DNA of 64,000 nucleotides from Rhodotorula mucilaginosa (GCA_034406715.1 CP137865.1:1-64000), one strand, 5' to 3'; positions 35,034-46,667 are shown, counted from the first letter of the stretch. Notes: generated from the sequence alone by a model not told the origin. Numbers and translations: made by a program.

Positions 35034-36473
35034 TCAGTGGACGGGCACGCAGATCCCGCTCGGCGAAACAAAGTCGTACCCGTCTTCGCAAGTCCAGATC
35101 TCGCACCGACCGGCGACGCAACCGACTCCAGCGACGCCGCGCACGGTCGTGCAGTCGACGCCGCCGTCGTCGGCGCTGCAGCCACCGCATTGTTCGAGAT
35201 TGTTCTGCAGACAGTTGGCGGCGTGGAAGTCAGTGAGTGGGCACCTTCTCGGAACAAACACGGCAGAGAGAGAGGGGGGGGATACCCACCAAGATGTCGA
35301 TGCACTCGTAGCTGTCTCCGAGGGGACAAGCCGTATACGAAGGCGGACAGCGGGAATCGTGTTTGCGGCGTGCGCGAACGCGGACGCGGTGGGAAGGGTA
35401 AGAAGGCGGTGGCGGCGACGGCGGTTTCTCACACGTGAAGTGGTGCGTCTCCTGGTTGTAGGTGGGGACGAGGCCGTTTGCGCACGCGCGCTCCGGATCA
35501 AAGGTGCAGTCGCCTCCCTCTTGAGTGACAAACTCGCGGCATTGGTTCACTCCGTTGGCTCCTCGGCTGCAAAAGTCTGCTCATCACTCGCGCACGAAAT
35601 CAGAAATGCGCTCGGTTCCAGCAAGGACGGTGAGAGGTATACGCACTGGAAACGCAGAGCTGATTGTACTGATCGTTGAGAGGTTGGAGTTCGTACTGAC
35701 GGATGGGCAAGGCGCATGAAGCCAATTCGCCGCCGCACACATGGTCGGTACCGAGGCCGAGCAGGGACATGCAATGCCCGTCGGGAGAGACCGGGTCGCC
35801 GAGTCCACCCACGCTGCAACGCGAGTTTAGTAGTCAGGAATGACGGCTTGCCTTGGCAGAAGAGATATTCCGGACGGATAAAAGCCGCTCGCTCGGCTCA
35901 CCACTTGCCGTTCACGCATTGACCTCCGTCGCAGACTCCCGATGGGCAAGCGGCGCCGGCGATGCCACAAAAGAAGTAGGTCGAGTTCTTTTGCTGGACG
36001 CACTCGAAGCCGGCAGCGACTAGTTGGTTCGATGCCGGGGTTAAGGTGAAAGAGGCGTCAGTCCCCTGGTCGAGAGTGTTGGGCAACAGCGAGAGTATTT
36101 CTCCGCCCGTGGACTCACTCGCGTCACACTTGCTCTGGTCTGTAGGGGTGACAAGATCAGTGAGCTGGATCCCGACGATCCAAAGTCTGCAGAGCGGCGG
36201 CGAGAAACTGACCTGGCTTCAAGCAACCGTCGAGTTCCTTCGTGCACTGCTCACGGGCGAGTCAGTGCTGCTTCCCGTGCATGAAGTATACCAGTGGAAG
36301 AGAGTGCCTACAGGGAAGCGGCCATAGCCGTAGATTGGCAACGGGACGACGGCGTTATTCGCGATGACTGGTTGCGCAAAGAGGACGCTGATGCCGCAGC
36401 CGACAAGGACGGTCGAGACCACGGCAGCAACAGCAGCAGCGGCAGCAGCGTCGATGGATGAACGAAGAAGCAT
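35034..36473 (-). CDS. Secreted cysteine-rich protein with CPL1-like C-terminal domain
   Basis: Start ATG 36471-36473. The N-terminus, with AAAAAAVAAVVSTVLVGCGI, is a signal peptide or anchor. Spliced exons add Cys-rich modules: FECVQQKNSTYFFCGIAGAA, CPSGVCDGGQCVNGKW, DGHCMSLLGLGTDHVCGGEL and GDCTFDPERACANGLVPTY. The last about 70 residues hold the basidiomycete CPL1-like pattern: CPLGDSYECIDILNNLEQCG, then GC-X6-DCTTVRGVAGVGC and CEIWTCEDGYDFVSPSGIC. The name comes from Cryptococcus Cpl1, a secreted cysteine-rich protein. In saprotrophic basidiomycetes the role is unknown. Six or more short exons make about 340 residues. A Pro-rich linker (PPSPPPPSYP) and basic RRKHD stretch separate the modules. 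Wall or extracellular location is inferred. Confidence 0.82.
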
Positions 36474-37456
36474 TTAGGCGACGCAACTGGGGCGGGGGTT
36501 CAAGAGAAAGTCTCGCTCTCCTCAAGCGATGAGAACGAGGTTCCCGCAAATGGAACGGCGCTCACCCGTGGTAGAGATGAACAGAGCTTTGAATTTCCGA
36601 TGGCGTGGCATGGCGCGTCACACAAGGGAGCGGGCATATGGGTAACGAGAGACAAGCACGAAAAGAGCGGAGCAGATCGACGGCGGGATGCAGTTGCGGG
36701 AGTCTGCGATCAGTCGGACAACAGCAGCAGCTGGGTGGGCGACTTGGTGCGCCAAGAGAGCTCTTGATGGCCGAGACAAAAGAAACGCTCGGGAGCTGCA
36801 GCGAGGGGGTTCGCCGGCGCGTCGTATGAAGAAAAAGCGGGAGAGGACGCCCGCGTCCCGCCAGGGGGCGCTCGAGCTTCGAGAGGGGGTTCCGACGAAT
36901 TTCGCGGTGTACGTGTTGATCGAGCGTATACGGTGGAGCATGTCGGTGCGCAATCGCAGTCTCCGCTCAGAACCGAAAGGCTATGCTGCGCCCTTCGGTT
37001 TTTCATCGCTTTTTTTTTTTTTTTTTTCTCTCCCGTCGATCGAACGCCCAGCCGAACGAGAACGCATAGAGCAGCACCGCGCGCGTGTAAGTGCCGAACC
37101 CATCTTGGCATCTAAGGCTTGAAGTGGCTGAACGCGCAAGCGAGTGACTGGGCGAGGGTGAGTCGGAGCTGAGAGAACGGGAGCGAGAGGGAGAGCTGGG
37201 ACACCTGGCCGCTGTCAAGATCGTCGACGCAATTCTTGGCCGATATGTTTCAAAGCCTTCAGCTTCGAAGGATGACACATTCTGCGAGAGCGCGGAATGG
37301 AGGACGTTCGTCGAGAGAGAGAGATGATCCTCGGGAGAGAAAAGCGCAGTGCAGAAAAAGCTGAGCAGCCCGGGAGCCATCAGCGCGGGCACCAGAGAGA
37401 GGCCATGCCATCGCGTCTAATCCGAGCTGGTCATGGTAGCGCTCCAACTCATCAAA
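36474..37456. other. Intergenic region with a T18 run
   Basis: Nearly 1 kb holding the CPL1-like gene promoter and the 3' flank of the nucleoporin gene. It includes T18 at 37010-37027. Open frames such as 36688-37122 (+) are basic and of low complexity and show no family. No RNA gene was recognised. Confidence 0.55.
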
Positions 37457-39275
37457 CTACCGGATCTCGATCCCCCTCAAGTTCCTCTCGATCCCGACTC
37501 CGCTCGCTCCGCCTCCATTGATCCGGAACGGGTCGACGACCCTGCCCGTCTTTTCCCTCCAGATGGTGCGGTACTCGTCCTTGAGTTGTTTCAGTTCGAG
37601 GTCGAGCGCCGAGACGGCCGACGCGAGCGAGACGAGCGACGCGTGTTGCGCTTTCAGGGTCGGCACGAGCGCGGCGGGCGAGAGGGAATGCGAAGGCGAC
37701 GAGAGGAGCGAGGCGATTTGCTATTGGGTGCGCGTGTAGGAGAATTGGCAAAGGGAACCTTGTCAATCCTCTCTCTGATCACAAGAAGAGGGGATCACAG
37801 GATAAAAAAAGCACTCGCGCGACTCACATCCATCGTGGAGCGGTACCGCTTCACGCGATCTTTCATCTCGTCCGCCTTCCTCCTAAAGTACTCGTACGGG
37901 AAATTGCCCGCGTTCAACTTGGCCTCCTGGTGTTTCGGACTCTGCGGACCGGCCTTGTACCCCTCGATCAACAAGGTCGTCTTGGTCAAGTCGTTCAGGG
38001 ACTGTTCGAGTTCGGCGCGCAGGGTCGAGAGGAGGCGGGCGTCGGTTTGCAAGGCCGAGGTGACGGTCGAGGCTTCCTGCGCGCGTGGGAAGAGCGACCC
38101 ATTTATTTTTTTCGCTCGTCGTCAGCTCCGGAGAGAGAGGAGGGAGGGCCTTGTAGTACGAGTGAGAGAACGCACAGCCGAGTACTGCTCGTACAATCGC
38201 TGAGTGTGGGCAACCTCGCCGCCGAGATCTTTGGCCTTGAGCTGGTCCGCAAGCTGGCACTGTCCGCGGATGAATTTGCTGGAGCGAGCGATGGGTGCAC
38301 CCCGTAATCAGCCATCGCTCCGTCCTCGAGTGAATTCCAAGGGACAGAAGGGGGCGGGGAGGGAAAGCTTCATATGGACCGAGGTCGAGGCTGTCACTCA
38401 CTCGATCTCTTCCACCGCATTCCGAGCCGCGTCTGGCAAATCGTTAAACTTTGTATTCTTGCTGATCCCTCCTCCGGTTCCCGCCGCCGCCGCCGCTGCT
38501 GCTGTCGGCCCTGCAGATGTCGAAGCGGTAGGAGCGAAAGAGCTGGGGGGGGATGGGGGGGGGAGGAGGGAGGAGGGCGGGAGCGGACGGAGACGAAGAG
38601 CAGAGCAAACAACAAGGCGGCGGTCAGCACAACACACTCTGAAGCTGCATGGATACCTCGCCACCGCCGCCATGGTCTGTCGTCAGCGGTCTCGACCACA
38701 CTCACCTTGTCCCCGCTGCCGCCGATGAGGCTCCTCCCCCAAACAACCCAGTCCCAGTCCCTGTCGTCCCGGTCGTCGTGGATCCGAAAAGTCCACCTCC
38801 TCCTCCCTGCTGCTGCTGCTGAGGCTGGGATCCAAACAAACCTCCTCCTCCCAATCCTGGTGCTGCTGTTGTTGACGGTGCCGCACTCGAGCCAAACAAC
38901 CCGTCGCCTCCTCCTCCTCCTCCGCCGAAAGAGAAAGTCGGTTTCGGCGCCCCTGCCGTCGTCGTCGTCGTACCAAACAGCCCTCCTCCCTGTGCGGGTG
39001 CGGGTGCCGAGCCAAAGAGCGAAGGAGCCGAAGTCGTCGTCGCGGGTTTCGGCGCTCCAAACAATCCTCCTCCGCCTCCAGCAGCTGGCTGTTGACCAAA
39101 GAGACCTGGTGTCGGTGTGCTCGTGCTCGTGCTCGCCGCTGGGGCTGCCGCGCTCCCAAAGGAAAAGGTGCTGCAAGCAAGGCGGGGTCAGTCAGTCTCG
39201 CATCGAGGGAGAATGGCGTGGAGCAGCGACGTACGGAGCTGCGGATGTACCACCGCCGCCGCCGAATAGAGACAT
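37457..39275 (-). CDS. NUP49: FG nucleoporin of the Nup49/Nup58 type (central channel)
   Basis: Member of the Nsp1-Nup57-Nup49 (Nup62-Nup54-Nup58) complex in the pore channel, which binds transport receptors through FG repeats. Start ATG 39273-39275 gives MSLFGGGGGTSAAP. After a short intron about nine FG units follow, mostly GLFG and FSFG (for example GGLFGSTTTGT, PTFSFGGGGG). The C-terminal half is helical: NTKFNDLPDAARNAVEEIE, RGQCQLADQLKAKDLGGEV, YEYFRRKADEMKDRVKRYRS and LELKQLKDEYRTIWREK, matching the coiled-coil part of this family. Length is roughly 430 residues with five or six introns, close to yeast Nup49. The last exon ends at TAG 37457-37459. The FG type and helical region fit Nup49/Nup58 better than Nup57 or Nsp1, which are larger or carry FSFG/FxFG repeats; this is moderate evidence. 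Confidence 0.82.
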
Positions 39276-39625
39276 CCTACGTCGCTTAGAGAGCTGCTTG
39301 AGAGCGAGTGTGGAGAGCCAAACCGTCGTCTCATCTCAATTTCACTCAACCGTAATCCGCAATTACAAACTGACGAATACCTTCTCTCGTCAAATCCAGG
39401 AAACAGAGAGTCATCTCTCTAGAGTTACAGTACATACACGGGCCGGGGTGAGGGGTATAGAGAAATGGTGAAAAGGGAGCGAACGGGTGATACAAGTGTG
39501 TGTGCGTAAAGGCCGGGGGAGAAGCGTCCGTCACGGCATGGCATGGCACAGGTGGTGGAGACGCGCAGGTGGTACGCGACGTATTGTGAGAATGTACTGA
39601 GATCCGACGCAGGGAGTAGTGTTTT
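39276..39625. other. Intergenic gap of 350 bp
   Basis: Between the nucleoporin start and the calcineurin B stop, both minus strand. It should hold the nucleoporin promoter and the calcineurin B 3' untranslated region; nothing else is recognised. Confidence 0.5.
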
Positions 39626-40741
39626 TCACCACATATCTGTGGAGGGTGAGCGAGAGCGTTCGCCGGGAGGAAGGAGTAGGAAGGAAGGAAGTCAGCCAAC
39701 CTCGATCCGGTTCCTCTTTCGTCAAGGGGAGAAGCTGGCATCCAGAGAGCGGAGAATTGACGAACCTTCGAGAGTCTGTTTCGGCATCGGTGTGACACTC
39801 GTCAGCCCGAAGAAAAGTCGCGTTCCTCGAAAACTCGATCAAAAATCGCCCTCCCCTCCAGCGAAAACCGGCACGGGCACGCACCATCTGCTTGGCAATA
39901 TCGGTCGAGGCGACCATGTCTTTGAACTCGTCAAAGCTCAGTTTGCCGTCGCCGTCCTGGTCCGCTTCCATCATGGCTGCCAGACGACGCCGTGTCAGCG
40001 TGTGTTCCTCCCCGGGGGAACCGCACGCGGACCCAGAGAGAAACAAAGGATGAACTCACTCTTGTCGACAATCTGTTGTAGTTGCTGATCCTATACGACC
40101 CGAAAGTAATCATAAAACCCGCCCATCAGCTCACAGACCGGTCACGATGAAATTTGAAGAGACGAGACGAGACGGCACCTTGAGGTTGTTGCCGACCATC
40201 ATTTTGAGGACGAGGTACAGCTCGCCGTTCGAGATGTAGCCGTCGCGGTCCATGTCATAAACCTTGAATGCGACTGGCGGGGGGCCAAGTCTCTTTCGGT
40301 CAGCAGTGAGAATCCTCAGCGAGGAAGGGAAGTTTCCCCCGGTACTCACACCGAAGTTTCTCATCCCTGCCTCCGCGACTACTGAACGCGCTCAACCCGG
40401 CGACAAACTCTTGGAAATCGACGGAACCGCCGCCGTCCTCGTCAAAGATGGCAATCATGCGACTCGCGAGCGGGTTGGTCGCGATCTGGGGGATCTGGAG
40501 GAACTCTTCTTTGTCGATCGAACCGCTGCCGTCCTTGTCGAGTTTGCGGAACCGTTTCAGAAGGCGTTCAATCTCGGCTTGCGAGACTGCGAGGGGTGCG
40601 GGGTGGGGTCACCCAGAAGGAAGGAAAGAAAGGGTCAGCGGGGGGGTGTTGCGCTCTGCATACGATCTGACGGAGAGACCGGGACGCACAGTTTGAATTT
40701 TGCTGCATGTTATGCAAGATCTGACTCTGACCTGCGCCCAT
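39626..40741 (-). CDS. CNB1: Calcineurin regulatory subunit B
   Basis: Ca2+-binding subunit of the protein phosphatase calcineurin, which in fungi controls stress response, morphology and mating. Start ATG 40739-40741. MGAGQS carries the N-terminal glycine and Ser at position 6 expected for N-myristoylation. Four EF-hand loops are complete: [36 protein letters not shown] and [12 protein letters not shown]. Seven exons give about 176 residues, the normal length. The second-last exon (39766-39775) is only 10 nt, encoding TLE plus one base, and the last gives DMW before the TGA at 39626-39628. The end TLEDMW fits the short tail of the family. Confidence is high because the motifs follow the family from end to end. 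Confidence 0.96.
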
Positions 40742-41870
40742 CTTGTCGAGTGGTGTTGAACGCGGAGGTTGTGATGAAACGAAAGGAAGGGAGCGTTGGT
40801 CGGAGGCGGAGCGAGCGAGGGCGGGTGCGAGTGCGGGTGCGGGTCGGAAGGGCGGTCGGAAGGGCGTATAGAGTCTCGATCGAATCCGTTACGCTTGATC
40901 CAGCAAGCGTCCGTGCGTTCGTGCGTAGAGACGTGTGACGGTGAGAGACTCGACCGTTCCGCGTTACCGGCCGTTCCTCATCATCGCGCCTCGACCACCG
41001 ACTGCTCACACACACTTGCAGAGCTAATCCGGCACATATTGAAACCTCGGCTTGCGGACTTGCGTGCTCTACTTCCTTCCCCGTTGGATAAATGCTCGAA
41101 ATGCTCACCTGCTCGCTTGTGGAAGGCCCGGCCGCTACATGAACCGCTCCTACTCCTCTGACCTAGCTGCTGAGCATTCGCACCGTCGCGTGACAGGCAT
41201 CCGCTTGCCAAATCACTCTACAGGCGTGCCCTAGCAGCTGGACCCCTGTCCTCGCTCCCGTCTCGCAGGAGTCCGAATCATGACAACCCGTTGTTCCAGC
41301 TCCTCTCGCCACCGCTCGATTCTCCGACCAGGTCGTGGGCAGCCAAGGAAGCAGAACGGAACGGAACGAGGCTTCTGCTCTCAATCTACAACGAGAAATG
41401 GCTTGTCATCGCTCCGAAGAAGGAGAGGCAGCCGTCATGGGGCAGCAATCCGGGAGCCTTTCTCCTCCTCCGGATGGCAGCGCGCATCGAAAGGAGGTCA
41501 GCTCGAGACGAGATGCGCGCAAAGAGACGACCGAGCTGCTACTTCTCTGGTCCCTTCGTGGCACCTTCTGCTGCAGCGGTTGTCAGCCACTAAACCTCCT
41601 TAGAACTGCCGAAAGTTCGAGTTCGCGCTCCTCTTGCTGGAATTTCCTGCTTCAACAATTGGCCCGGCTATACGTTGTAGATGGCGCAAGTAGAGTAGCT
41701 TTTTCCCCGTACGCTTCCATTTTTATCTTGTACGGGCGGGTTCATGATAAGGGAGGGCTGATAAACCCCGCGGATCGCCGTATCGACGTCGGTCTGGGGT
41801 CGGGGCGAATCATCCCCGCCCTTCTCCCGACGCTCCTCTACAAGTCAAGAGAGGTTGGGAAACAGTCACG
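40742..41870. other. Divergent intergenic region of about 1.1 kb
   Basis: Holds the promoters of CNB1 (-) and of the membrane-protein gene at 41871 (+). Open frames on the plus strand between 41280 and 41700 lack recognisable similarity. I searched by eye for calcineurin-responsive or tRNA-like motifs and saw nothing convincing. Confidence 0.5.
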
Positions 41871-43322
41871 ATGCCTCTGCTGTACGCCTTACCGATCACT
41901 CTAGCCGTCGTGGGAACCATAGCCGTCACGCTCCTCGTCGTCGAAGTGATCGTACCCGCCCTCCTCCAAGATCCTCATCAGGATCGTGGACGGCGAGGAA
42001 GACAACGTCGACGAAGGCCGGTGCTCGTTCAAGCGTCGACGCGAGTACAAGATCAAGGGGAAGGGATCGTCTCGACGGGAGTGGCGGCAAGGTCGGAGGA
42101 GAACTATGGGTACGAGATCCGGAAACGTCGGCAGGTGCGTGCGCATCGGTTACCCCCGAGTGTTATTTCGCTCGCTCTCTGGTGTCGTCGATTGCCAGTG
42201 CTGATACGTTCTGTTCTTTCACTGCAGAACCGCCACACGGAGGAGGAAGAGCTTCACGTCCTCGGCGAAGTGACCGCGTCAGAGTACGAACTCGCCAACG
42301 ACGATTCGTCATTAAACCTCGCTACGAACCCTTCTCCTTCTGCTCCCTCTCGTTCTCCTCCGCCCTATCCCTCTTCCGCCATCGCGATTGGAGGAAAAAG
42401 GACCCAAGACCAGAGACCGCTCCTCCTCCTCTTCGAAGAAGAAGGAGAAGAAGAGGAGCTCGCTGCTGCTGCTGCTGGTGGCGATGGCGACAAGCTGGAC
42501 CCGTCCCTCCTCGAACAGGACGGCACAATGACAGTCGCCGCATCGTCGACTGCTGCTGTACACCAGGTCCCCTCGAGCGGAGCCGCCCCCGAGCCGGTCA
42601 TCGACGACGGATCGGCAGAACCCGTCGTGGAAGCCGCCGCCACCTCCTCCTCCTCTTCTAAGGACCTCCCAGTCGCCTTTGCTCGAGGCCAGATCGCTCC
42701 CAACTCCAATGCCGTTTCCGATTCTGAAGCAGCGTCGTCATTTTCGCCCGTCGTCCAGTTGGTCTCGCTCGGTCCACCACCACCAGCCGCAGCGGTGCGC
42801 CACCGCGACCACGAGCAAAACAGCAGTACGAAGAGCGACACTCCTGATTCTGTTGATTGGTTGCACGAGGCGGACGCGACTGCGGCAGCGGACTGGACGC
42901 ATCGTCATCCTCTTGCCTCGCCCTTGTCGTCTTCCACAGCAGCACTGGCGACAAGCGCGAGATCGGCTACTCCTTCCTCCTCTGACTTGGATCGTGTGAC
43001 ATCCTTGTCTCCTTCTGTGACTGCGGCATCACCAATCGCCCCCAATACGATGGTCGACCGCGAAACTGGAACCGAGACGGGCTTCTCGAGTCCAGAATTC
43101 CTCTCCATGAGTCGCTCCACCTCCCAGAGTGGCTCCGTCGTCAGTGCAGGCGAAGAGGCCGCCCGATCGGAACCGGGCGATGGAGCAGAAGAAGAAGAAG
43201 AAGAAGACGCATCGTCGAGCTGGACTCGCGTGTCGTCACCTTCCGGGTTCACTTCCTTGTCTTCCGACGACAACGAGGACGACGATGTCGGAGACACTCC
43301 TGCGCAGACTGCCCAATTGTAG
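41871..43322 (+). CDS. Unknown single-pass membrane protein with a Ser/Glu-rich tail
   Basis: I do not recognise it. Start ATG 41871 gives MPLLYALPITLAVVGTIAV followed by TLLVVEVIVPALL, a strong N-terminal membrane segment. A basic stretch (RGRRGRQRRRRP) follows, suggesting the tail is cytosolic by the positive-inside rule. An intron with standard signals (42135-42227, 93 nt) joins EIRKRRQ to NRHTEEEELHVLGEV. The product is 452 residues, or 483 if the intron is kept, since it is a multiple of three without stops. The remainder is low-complexity: EEEGEEEE, poly-Ala/Ser blocks and an acidic end (DNEDDDVGD). No catalytic motif is visible. Confidence 0.68.
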   Translation: MPLLYALPITLAVVGTIAVTLLVVEVIVPALLQDPHQDRGRRGRQRRRRPVLVQASTRVQDQGEGIVSTGVAARSEENYGYEIRKRRQVRAHRLPPSVISLALWCRRLPVLIRSVLSLQNRHTEEEELHVLGEVTASEYELANDDSSLNLATNPSPSAPSRSPPPYPSSAIAIGGKRTQDQRPLLLLFEEEGEEEELAAAAAGGDGDKLDPSLLEQDGTMTVAASSTAAVHQVPSSGAAPEPVIDDGSAEPVVEAAATSSSSSKDLPVAFARGQIAPNSNAVSDSEAASSFSPVVQLVSLGPPPPAAAVRHRDHEQNSSTKSDTPDSVDWLHEADATAAADWTHRHPLASPLSSSTAALATSARSATPSSSDLDRVTSLSPSVTAASPIAPNTMVDRETGTETGFSSPEFLSMSRSTSQSGSVVSAGEEAARSEPGDGAEEEEEEDASSSWTRVSSPSGFTSLSSDDNEDDDVGDTPAQTAQL

Positions 43323-43661
43323 GAAGTAAGGCCACCTGTATTGCTCGCCACCACGCATGTACTACTATTCCGAGTCCTCGTTTCTCGGTCTCGCTCGGCC
43401 GAGTTGAGCTGCAAGCCTGCGATCCATGCTACACGCTTCTTTGCCTCGTTGATGACTTTTCGAGAGGGACTACAAGAAGCATTGCGCAAACGTCATCGAG
43501 CTGACAATACATTCAAATTTCTAGAAAAACCGAAGACAACAGGGAAAGAAGGGACTAAAACGAAGGACGAAACCCCTCCTGGTTCCTCATACACACCTCC
43601 GAGCCAAGTCCCTCCTCGACCAAGAAGAGACAAATTACCCCCAGAGAGAGAGAGAGAGAGT
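43323..43661. other. Convergent gap of 339 bp
   Basis: 3' flanks of the membrane-protein gene (+) and the MFS transporter gene (-). A short GA dinucleotide run lies at about 43643-43660 just past the transporter stop. No gene seen. Confidence 0.5.
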
Positions 43662-46232
43662 TTACAGAATGTACCGGAACGCGAGGTCGTCAATGTCGGA
43701 CTTGTTGTCCTCCTTCTCGGCCGGTCTTGCGACCGCCTCGGCGCAACCATTGGCTGCAAGCCTGTCGCGGCGGTTGTTCTCTCGCCGGCAGATCTCGCGG
43801 TAGGCGAGCATGGCGACGAAATAGACGGCGTCTGTGCGGGGGAGGAGGAAGTCAGCTCCGAAGTTTTGCCCCGAGTGCAGAGGCGGCAGAGTCAAGTGAT
43901 CGTTCCGTCGGATTGGGCAGAGAAGTCCGTCAACTTACACATGCCGATGATGGTGTTCATGGCGGTCCGGTAGAGCGGCTTCTCGTACGCGAGGAAGAGT
44001 TGCGGTCCGGCGATGCAGCCGACACTGTCGCCACATCCGGTCAAAGTCAGCTTCCTGGGCCATTTAGATCAAGAGTATGCAAAAACAACGCACCAGTATC
44101 CGATGAAGTAGACGACGGAGAACATCTGTGCGGTGAGAGAAGACGAAGCGGTGGGGTCAATGTCTTTTTCCGGGATCGTTCGCAAAAAGCTTGCGCGAAG
44201 CGTGATAATACGGACCGTCTTGCGAGCTGTGACCGTGACAAGGGTTCGCGAGAGTCAGTACCAACAGTAGGCAGAGGGCAGGGCGTGCAGGTGTACGCAC
44301 TGTGGCCTTTGGTGTTCGAGGCGATCAGGGAGAGGTTCACCACGTAAAGCGACGAGTTGCACGTTGCGAGCCAGTCTAAGCAGGATATAACGGCGTCAAT
44401 ATTGAGTAGAGTCAGTCCTATTCAGCGCCAAATCCTGCAGACACGAAAGGGCTGAGACCACTTACAACCGCCGGTGAGCGCCCACTTTGCGCTGTACGGG
44501 AGAGCGCGCATCATCACCACGCCCGTGAGCGGGACGAGCAAGAGACCGAGTTGGATGAAGCCGCGGTGGTTCGGGAGGAAGTAGATCGCAATGGCGCCAG
44601 TCTAAAAAGCGCAGGGAGGTCAGCATCCGACAACTCCGACGACTCCGACGGTCGGCACCGAGACTCACCCAGATCGTGACCAATTGGAGACCAGGTCCCG
44701 GCAATCCAATCAGAAGCGTCTTGAATGCATCGAAGCCGAAACCGGAGATGACTGGAGTCGCCAACACCAAAGCCGTCAGTATTCGTGAGCTCGAATTGTT
44801 CCCGACCCAACGAGCAGTGTGCGTACCGATCGAGCCGAACGTTACGACGCTAGTGATACAGACCATCACCGCCCAGAGAAAAATGAGGTAGAACCGTACA
44901 TCGAGCAGAGTTTGCTTGACTTGGCGCATGTCGATTTCCGAGTGAGCGCCGGACTGTCGCGGCGGTTCGTCAGCGCGGGATCAGCAGCGCTGCCAAAGTC
45001 AGAAATCCACCTACGGCGCGCTCTTGGGCAACTCGTTGCACGGCGACAACGCGTTCCTCAGGAGTCAGGTACCAGGATTTTCCTGGAGATTCCGGCACAA
45101 ATACGAGGAAGATAACCCCGACGACGACTGTCAGGGCGGCGCAAATCAAGAACGATATGCGCCACCCTTCGATCGCCCCACCCTTGATAGAGCCGCAGCC
45201 GTAGAGCAGGAGCGCTCCGACGATCTGGGCGAGGGCGTTGAAAGAAATGAACACCGCCATGCGGGTCGGCTGTTCTTTCTTGCGGTCTGCGTGCAGCGAC
45301 GTGCGGTCAGCAGAGGGTCCAACACCTTGGCAGGCTTAGGAATAATGCCGTGCACGACTCACAGAAGAAGGACGTCATGAGGACGAACGCAGGCGAGACG
45401 GCCGCCTCCGTAAAGCCGAGGAAGAATCGAACGACCATCATGTGCGTAAAGTTCTGGGTCGCGGCTTGGCAGGCGACGACGGCGGCCCAGACTATGATCG
45501 AGATGGCGACAAACATGCGGATCGGGAGCTTGTGTAGCAGCCAGATGCATGGGTATTCGGCGGCGAACTGGCCGAAATCTGGAGGAGAATGTTTGCGGTG
45601 AGAATGAGCGCTTCCTACAAGATGCGGAAGTCGAGGAGTTCCTCGACATGCGACAGACTCTCAGAACCCCGAGGCGAGAGAGCACAAAGAGAAAGGATCT
45701 GCTCACAAAAGACGGACGCGCACCACGAGTAATCCTGGCCGGTGAAGTTGAGATCCGTCCGCATGCCGAAAATCGCTGTTCGAGGCAGAGCGCGTGAGTC
45801 GGGCGGCAATCACGAAACGAGAGTGGCGTGCAACGAAGCGTACCTGCATACGAAAGTCCGATCTGCGGGGAGAGAACCGGAAGCGAAGCCAGTCTGAGTT
45901 AGTCAAGATAAAATACGCTCTTCTTTCACCACACTCGTTCATACCTTGTCGAGATAGTTGAGGCCTGTCGTTATGCAAAGAATAAGTCGCGACGGACAAG
46001 TCAGGACCGGTGGCAAGGGATCCGATAACGGGCGCGAAAAAAAAAAGGCGTGTTCTTTGTTTGACTCACCAAAGACCAAGCCGAAAGCAATCAGGACCGT
46101 GCAGTCGAGCTTGCGTACGACTCGTCGTTCGACAGCAGGGTCGATTTCGAAAATGGGCGCAGGCGATGAGTCGACAGCGTCGATCGCGGCATCGCCGTTG
46201 AAACTCGACTTCTCGTCGGCAGCAGAGCTCAT
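43662..46232 (-). CDS. MFS transporter, anion:cation symporter (Dal5/Tna1-like) family
   Basis: Plasma-membrane permease of the family that carries allantoate, nicotinate, vitamins and small peptides in fungi. Start ATG 46230-46232 opens a soluble N-terminus (MSSAADEKSSFNGDAAIDAV), then RKLDCTVLIAFGLVFG and LNYLDK. Family landmarks follow: AIFGMRTDLNFTGQDYSW, FGQFAAEYPCIWLLHKLPIR, VVRFFLGFTEAAVSPAFVLM, GWRISFLICAALTVVVGV, FVPESPGKSWYLTPEERVVA, VISGFGFDAFKTLLIGLPG and FSVVYFIGYCVGCIAGPQLF. About twelve membrane segments can be counted across roughly ten exons. One exon (45844-45862) is only 19 nt. The tail ends in SDIDDLAFRYIL. It is divergent from the amidohydrolase gene 435 bp away, which suggests that it imports that enzyme's substrate; the substrate itself is unknown. 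Confidence 0.88.
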
Positions 46233-46667
46233 CCTGTCGGAGTCTTGGACGACAAAGCCTGTAGCGAGAAGCTAGTTAGAGGAGCAAGATAGGAAGCAAG
46301 TCGAACACGCGAGTGCGGAGCCATCCGAGGTGCCCTGTTGATACGGGCCGGGGTGAGATTGTGAGGTCTTCGGCGGAGCGGAGAACGAGTGCGTTCGCCG
46401 ACAAGTTGGCCGCTTTTCGCCCAGCAATGTGGGGGAAGACAAAGGCCGACGGCTGTTCCCCACTTGATGCCGACGCGCCGGAGCACTTCCGGCCGTTGGC
46501 CGATGCGGCCAACTTTGAGCGGATCGGCGTAGAGTTCTTCGACGCGGAGAACCCACGCTTGAGGGGCGATGGATAAGCGGGTTCCAATGGACAGCGAGCA
46601 GGCTCACTCGACCCTCTTGCGCTCCGCTCGCTAGCACTCGCAGCTGCTCGAACCGCCTTGCGCAATC
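46233..46667. promoter_or_regulatory. 435-bp divergent promoter region (MFS transporter / amidohydrolase)
   Basis: The shared upstream region of two genes that probably act together. A Zn2Cys6 regulator gene follows about 2.5 kb to the right of the amidohydrolase start, so a CGG-type inverted or direct repeat would be expected here. Several CGG/CCG triplets exist, but in this GC-rich DNA I cannot single out a site. Confidence 0.45.

Noticed and set aside
36020-36040. GGTTCGATGCC, another B-box-like stretch
   Set aside because: It is within an exon of the CPL1-like gene and lacks a partner A box and acceptor stem.
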